A stretch of 8,319 bases of DNA from Bacillota bacterium (GTDB lineage Bacteria; Bacillota; Sulfobacillia; JABLXB01): positions 1-8,319 of the forward strand of contig JANLGA010000054.1 in assembly GCA_024653225.1 (NCBI GenBank). The letters run 5' to 3'. Under the pieces are notes generated by a model. It worked only from the letters and a program-made list of their open reading frames with translations, was not told the origin of the DNA and did not search any database. This document shows, piece after piece, positions 6,013-8,319 of the stretch. The translations under genes were made by a program, and so were the position numbers. Position 1 is the first letter of the stretch; every line of letters starts with the position of its first letter.

Positions 6013-6744
6013 CTACCCCGAACGCTCGTGTTCCATCCAGTACCTCTCGACGTCCCTGATCAGGTTCTCCATGTGTTCCACCATCGCCGCCTCGGCAGCC
6101 GCCGGATCCCTCGACGCGATGGCCTCGTATATCTTGACGTGGTCGTCAACGACCCTGCTCTTGACCTGCCTCCTGATATAGGTGAGGATCGGCGCGAGTT
6201 GCCCGTCCTGCCTCACCAGGCTGGACGCAGCCATCAACACCCTGTTCCGCGCGGCGGCCGCGATCAGGTGATGGAACTTGACATCCTCGTCCGAACCGCT
6301 GCCTCCCGACTCCGTCGCACGCCGGTGCCGGGCGATTATGCTCTCCATCTCCGCGATCTCGCGCTCCGTCGCGTTCATCGCGGCGAGCCTCGCGGTCTCC
6401 CTCTCGATCGCCCGGCGGGCGACCAGCACCTCGATGAGCTCGCTCTTCCCCTTCGCCCTGAGCGTCCTCAGCAGCTCGCTGCCGAAATTCGCCCGCTCTC
6501 GCTCGCGCTCAAGCTCCATCAACCTCGCCCGGCCGCGCTCAGTGAGCCTCCTGCCCCGGAAAGACACCTTCTCCGTGTAGCCTCGCCCGTCCAGCTCCCT
6601 GAGCAATCGCCCCGCCGTGGCCTCGCTGATCCTGGTGCCGTACTTGACCAGGTCGTCCCGCAGCGTTCCCGACCCGAGCGAATCGCGGGAGACCGACAGG
6701 ACCTTGAGCGCGCGGTATTCCGTTTCCTCTCTCTGATTGAGCAT
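6013..6744 (-). CDS. FCD-domain (FadR/GntR-like) transcriptional regulator with atypical winged helix (243 aa)
   Basis: A predicted one-component DNA-binding regulator that senses a small molecule. Residues about 5-75 form a winged helix (helices around 8-18, 26-34 and 41-52, then a wing ending in RRLTERGRARL). This looks more like the NrpR/RNase R-type HTH than the classic GntR HTH. Residues about 85-235 are an all-helical FCD domain. Its expected metal or carboxylate-ligand residues are visible as D154-x3-H158, H202 and H224, in the contexts DVKFHHL, DDHVKIYEAI and AMVEHMENL. FCD regulators typically bind organic acids or amino-acid-derived effectors, so this one may sense a substrate or product of the locus. 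The start ATG follows GGGGG by nine bases. It sits between redox genes and the mutase module, on the same strand. The FCD assignment is strong; the effector and operator are unknown. Confidence 0.85.
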   Translation of the reverse strand: MLNQREETEYRALKVLSVSRDSLGSGTLRDDLVKYGTRISEATAGRLLRELDGRGYTEKVSFRGRRLTERGRARLMELERERERANFGSELLRTLRAKGKSELIEVLVARRAIERETARLAAMNATEREIAEMESIIARHRRATESGGSGSDEDVKFHHLIAAAARNRVLMAASSLVRQDGQLAPILTYIRRQVKSRVVDDHVKIYEAIASRDPAAAEAAMVEHMENLIRDVERYWMEHERSG

Positions 6745-6759
6745 CGTAAACGACCCCCG

Positions 6760-6780
6760 GCCGGCCGGGCCCCGGCCGGC
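6760..6780. repeat. GC-only perfect inverted repeat in the oxidoreductase-regulator gap
   Basis: Two 10-base arms (6760-6769 and 6771-6780, core CCGGCCGGG/CCCGGCCGG) flank a single central base. The repeat fills much of the 53-base gap between the oxidoreductase stop and the regulator start. On the minus strand it directly adjoins the GGGGG (6758-6754) that serves as the regulator's Shine-Dalgarno sequence, nine bases before its ATG. It could be an RNA hairpin limiting translation of the regulator, a weak processing or termination structure (no T-run follows), or an operator. Which one cannot be told from the sequence. Confidence 0.6.
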
Positions 6781-6797
6781 TGCGACTTGGTGCAACG

Positions 6798-8084
6798 CTA
6801 TGCGAGCCTGTGCGCGAACACGCCCTCCATCCCGGCTTCCCTGACGCGGCGCACTATCTCCCGCCTGTCCGTGGTATACAACCCCAGGCCGACCATGCGG
6901 TCGAAATACACCGATCCCGAGAACGTGAACCTCATCGCCAGGCCTTCCCCGCTGCTCATCATCCGCCCGACGAACGCTATCGCGTCGCCCGCGGCGAGGC
7001 TCTCCGGGATCCTCAGCAGCGGCAGCCCGAGCGCGAGTCTCACGGCGTTGTGGCCGGCCAACGAACCGGTCACGATGGCCTCTGTGTGCCCCACGAACGG
7101 CCCGGCCTTCTCTCCCGCGCAGAACAGGTTGGCGATTCCCTGCACCTTGAGGAAGTCGTCCCTCGGCGACATCGAGAAGAACCGCATGGAATTGCCCTTG
7201 CCCCCGGCGTAGGGGTCTTCGAACCGCGAGTGCTCCATCCCCGGCACCCGACGCAGCAGCCCCAGGGGGAAATACGGGGCCATCAACTTCGCGTGCCCCG
7301 TGTCCAGCAGTACCAGGTTGTCCGCGAACTCGGGAAGGGCATACTGCTGGCAACTCTTGAAGGCCGGCGCGTCCCCCTTCCTCAAGTCTTCCGGCACGGG
7401 CACCACCGCCACGCCCGTCATGTCCAGCCTCTCGACGATCTCGGGGGACAGGGAACCCTTCAGGAGCTTGCAGGAGCCGCTCATGGAGCCGAGAGAGCCC
7501 GCGGGGGATCGCCCGGCGAATTCCTCCACCCCCGCGGCGGCCGCAACACTGACACGCGGTCCGAACGACGGACACCTCAGAATGCACATTGCGCAGCCGT
7601 TCCCGTACCTGGTGCAGTTGCCCTGGGGACCCGCCGTTCCCGTGGTGTCGAGAAACACGTCGCCCTCGAACCTCTCGCCCGATTCGCACACCAGGGCCCT
7701 CATGGTCGTCCCGTCCGCGCGGACGTCGGTGACTCGGCATTCCAGCCGCACCTCGACGCCCATCCCTCCGAGCAGCGCCCGGACCGCGGGTTCCACCTTC
7801 GCGACATCGTACAGCCAGGCGTGCTTGTGTCCCGGGAACTCCACGCCCCTGTGACGGGAGAGGCGGTCGCACAATTCGAACAGGTCGCCGGCGCCCATGG
7901 CCCTAGCTTCCTCGGTCGCGGTGAACCTGCCGTTGTTGCGCATGATGCCGCCGACTAAGCCGGTCCCGAGCAGCTGGTCGGTCCGCTCCAGGAGGACCAC
8001 CGACGCCCCCGCCTTCCTCGCGGAGCAGGCCGCGGCGCAGCCGGACCAACCCCCGCCGGCGATGATCACCCTGGCCCCTCTCAT
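6798..8084 (-). CDS. FAD-dependent oxidoreductase with a four-cysteine cluster (428 aa)
   Basis: A predicted flavoprotein of the FAD_oxidored/GidA-TrmFO-like group, likely cytosolic. The N-terminal strand VIIAGGGWSG (glycines at residues 10-12 and 15) followed by an acidic strand end (LLER) is a dinucleotide-binding fold. LFCAGEKAG (about 320-328) followed by G-H-T-E-A-I and SLAGHNA is the usual C-terminal FAD-contact motif of this superfamily. Between them lies C157-x6-C164-x2-C167-x3-C171, in a segment reading GNGCAMCILRCPSFG, which could bind an Fe-S cluster. The ATG at 8084 was chosen over an upstream in-frame GTG at 8099 because GGGAG at 8094-8090 sits five bases before the ATG. The gene follows the partial gene by 18 bases and precedes the regulator by 53 bases, so it is probably in the same operon. 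The substrate is unknown. The fold is secure; the metal site is inferred. Confidence 0.85.
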   Translation of the reverse strand: MRGARVIIAGGGWSGCAAACSARKAGASVVLLERTDQLLGTGLVGGIMRNNGRFTATEEARAMGAGDLFELCDRLSRHRGVEFPGHKHAWLYDVAKVEPAVRALLGGMGVEVRLECRVTDVRADGTTMRALVCESGERFEGDVFLDTTGTAGPQGNCTRYGNGCAMCILRCPSFGPRVSVAAAAGVEEFAGRSPAGSLGSMSGSCKLLKGSLSPEIVERLDMTGVAVVPVPEDLRKGDAPAFKSCQQYALPEFADNLVLLDTGHAKLMAPYFPLGLLRRVPGMEHSRFEDPYAGGKGNSMRFFSMSPRDDFLKVQGIANLFCAGEKAGPFVGHTEAIVTGSLAGHNAVRLALGLPLLRIPESLAAGDAIAFVGRMMSSGEGLAMRFTFSGSVYFDRMVGLGLYTTDRREIVRRVREAGMEGVFAHRLA

Positions 8085-8089
8085 CCGGT

Positions 8090-8094
8090 CTCCC
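8090..8094 (-). promoter_or_regulatory. Ribosome-binding site deciding the start of the FAD oxidoreductase
   Basis: GGGAG, within a longer G-run, lies five bases upstream of the ATG at 8084. The in-frame GTG at 8099 overlaps the start of this G-run and would leave no Shine-Dalgarno sequence of its own, so the ATG is preferred. Confidence 0.7.
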
Positions 8095-8102
8095 CCCACG
8101 GA

Positions 8103-8319
8103 CTATTCCAAGAACCCGCCGTACCTGCCCACGATCCGCATCAGCCTCACGAGCCCTTTCACCGCCAGCCTCATCCGCTCCTCAATGATCCGACCGTTCT
8201 CATCGCACGTGCCCAGCCCCGGCGAGATGAAGATGTTGCCGTCGTAGGCGATGGTGGGCACGATCCCCATCTGGGCCAGGCCGCTCTGGAGTATGTTGCA
8301 GCCGGCGTACATGTCCTCG
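8103..8319 (-). CDS. Partial gene, C-terminal ~72 residues; possibly flavodoxin/NADPH-FMN-reductase-like
   Basis: The reading frame is open to the window edge and ends at TAG (8105-8103), so only the C-terminus is visible. The ATG at 8312 is probably internal, because the frame continues upstream with Glu-Asp. I do not recognise the family with confidence. The fragment has an AGC-N-x-L-x-x-GLAQMGIVPT segment, then a glycine-rich stretch (FISPGLGTCDENG) and a basic terminal helix. That pattern loosely recalls the C-terminal third of WrbA/NADPH-dependent FMN reductase-type flavodoxin folds, where a GM-x-VV strand is followed by a glycine-rich loop and a last helix. The FAD oxidoreductase begins only 18 bases after the stop, so the two are very probably co-transcribed, and a redox partnership would fit. 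Coding status is well supported; the flavodoxin assignment is weak. Confidence 0.55.
   Translation of the reverse strand, partial: EDMYAGCNILQSGLAQMGIVPTIAYDGNIFISPGLGTCDENGRIIEERMRLAVKGLVRLMRIVGRYGGFLE

Noticed and set aside
6013..7872. A 619-codon minus-strand open frame running from inside the oxidoreductase gene through the regulator
   Set aside because: Only the last 243 codons (from ATG 6744) give a sensible protein. The upstream part is Arg/Gly-rich shadow sequence lying over the oxidoreductase in another frame, and stop codons are rare in such GC-rich DNA.
1..8319. CRISPR arrays, tRNA or rRNA genes, insertion sequences or a replication origin
   Set aside because: None was seen. No regularly spaced repeats, cloverleaf sequences, transposase-like proteins or terminal inverted repeats were found.

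Overview
The window is GC-rich, densely packed bacterial DNA in which every supportable gene lies on the minus strand. Transcription therefore runs from the high-coordinate end toward position 1. Strong Shine-Dalgarno sequences (AAGGAGG, GGAGG, GGGGG), GTG and TTG starts, a DUF2294/MpsC-type protein and relatives of the clostridial amino-acid mutase machinery point to a GC-rich, probably anaerobic member of the Bacillota. This assignment is inference; the window holds no rRNA or other marker gene.

Layout in transcription order: (1) 8319-8103, the 3' end of an unidentified gene, perhaps flavodoxin-like. (2) 8084-6798, a FAD-dependent oxidoreductase with a four-cysteine cluster. (3) 6744-6013, a regulator joining an unusual N-terminal winged helix to a FadR-type FCD ligand domain. 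(4) 5938-5669, an 89-residue protein resembling the dimerisation domain of the lysine 5,6-/ornithine 4,5-aminomutase beta chain, here free-standing. (5) 5700-3889, a 603-residue protein with an N-terminal B12-binding Rossmann domain and a C-terminal barrel resembling the lysine 5,6-aminomutase alpha chain. (6) 3892-2861, a P-loop NTPase resembling the KamB aminomutase reactivase subunit, joined to the mutase by an ATGA overlap. (7) 2892-2458, a DUF2294/MpsC-like protein. (8) 2297-1251, a Nif3/DUF34-like metalloprotein. (9) 1121-39, a polytopic membrane protein of the nucleoside-recognition ('Gate') type.

Genes 4 to 7 overlap one another and look like one translationally coupled module: a B12 mutase with its dimerisation subunit, its likely repair NTPase and a small accessory protein. 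The main point of interest is that the mutase clearly belongs to the lysine/ornithine aminomutase family by sequence pattern, yet seems to lack the features that define it. The lysine that holds PLP, 11 residues after the cobalt-ligand histidine, is a leucine here. The loop that carries it is missing. The DxHxxG motif reads DPVHDIG, and the domain order is rearranged. This may be an undescribed B12 mutase, possibly PLP-independent. The redox genes upstream, the FCD regulator and the downstream transporter would suit a small catabolic locus whose substrate cannot be read from the sequence.

The only long gaps are 2298-2457, which holds several strong hairpins, one followed by six T's, and 1122-1250, which holds a good ribosome-binding site and little else. 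No tRNA, rRNA, CRISPR array, insertion sequence or origin was seen.
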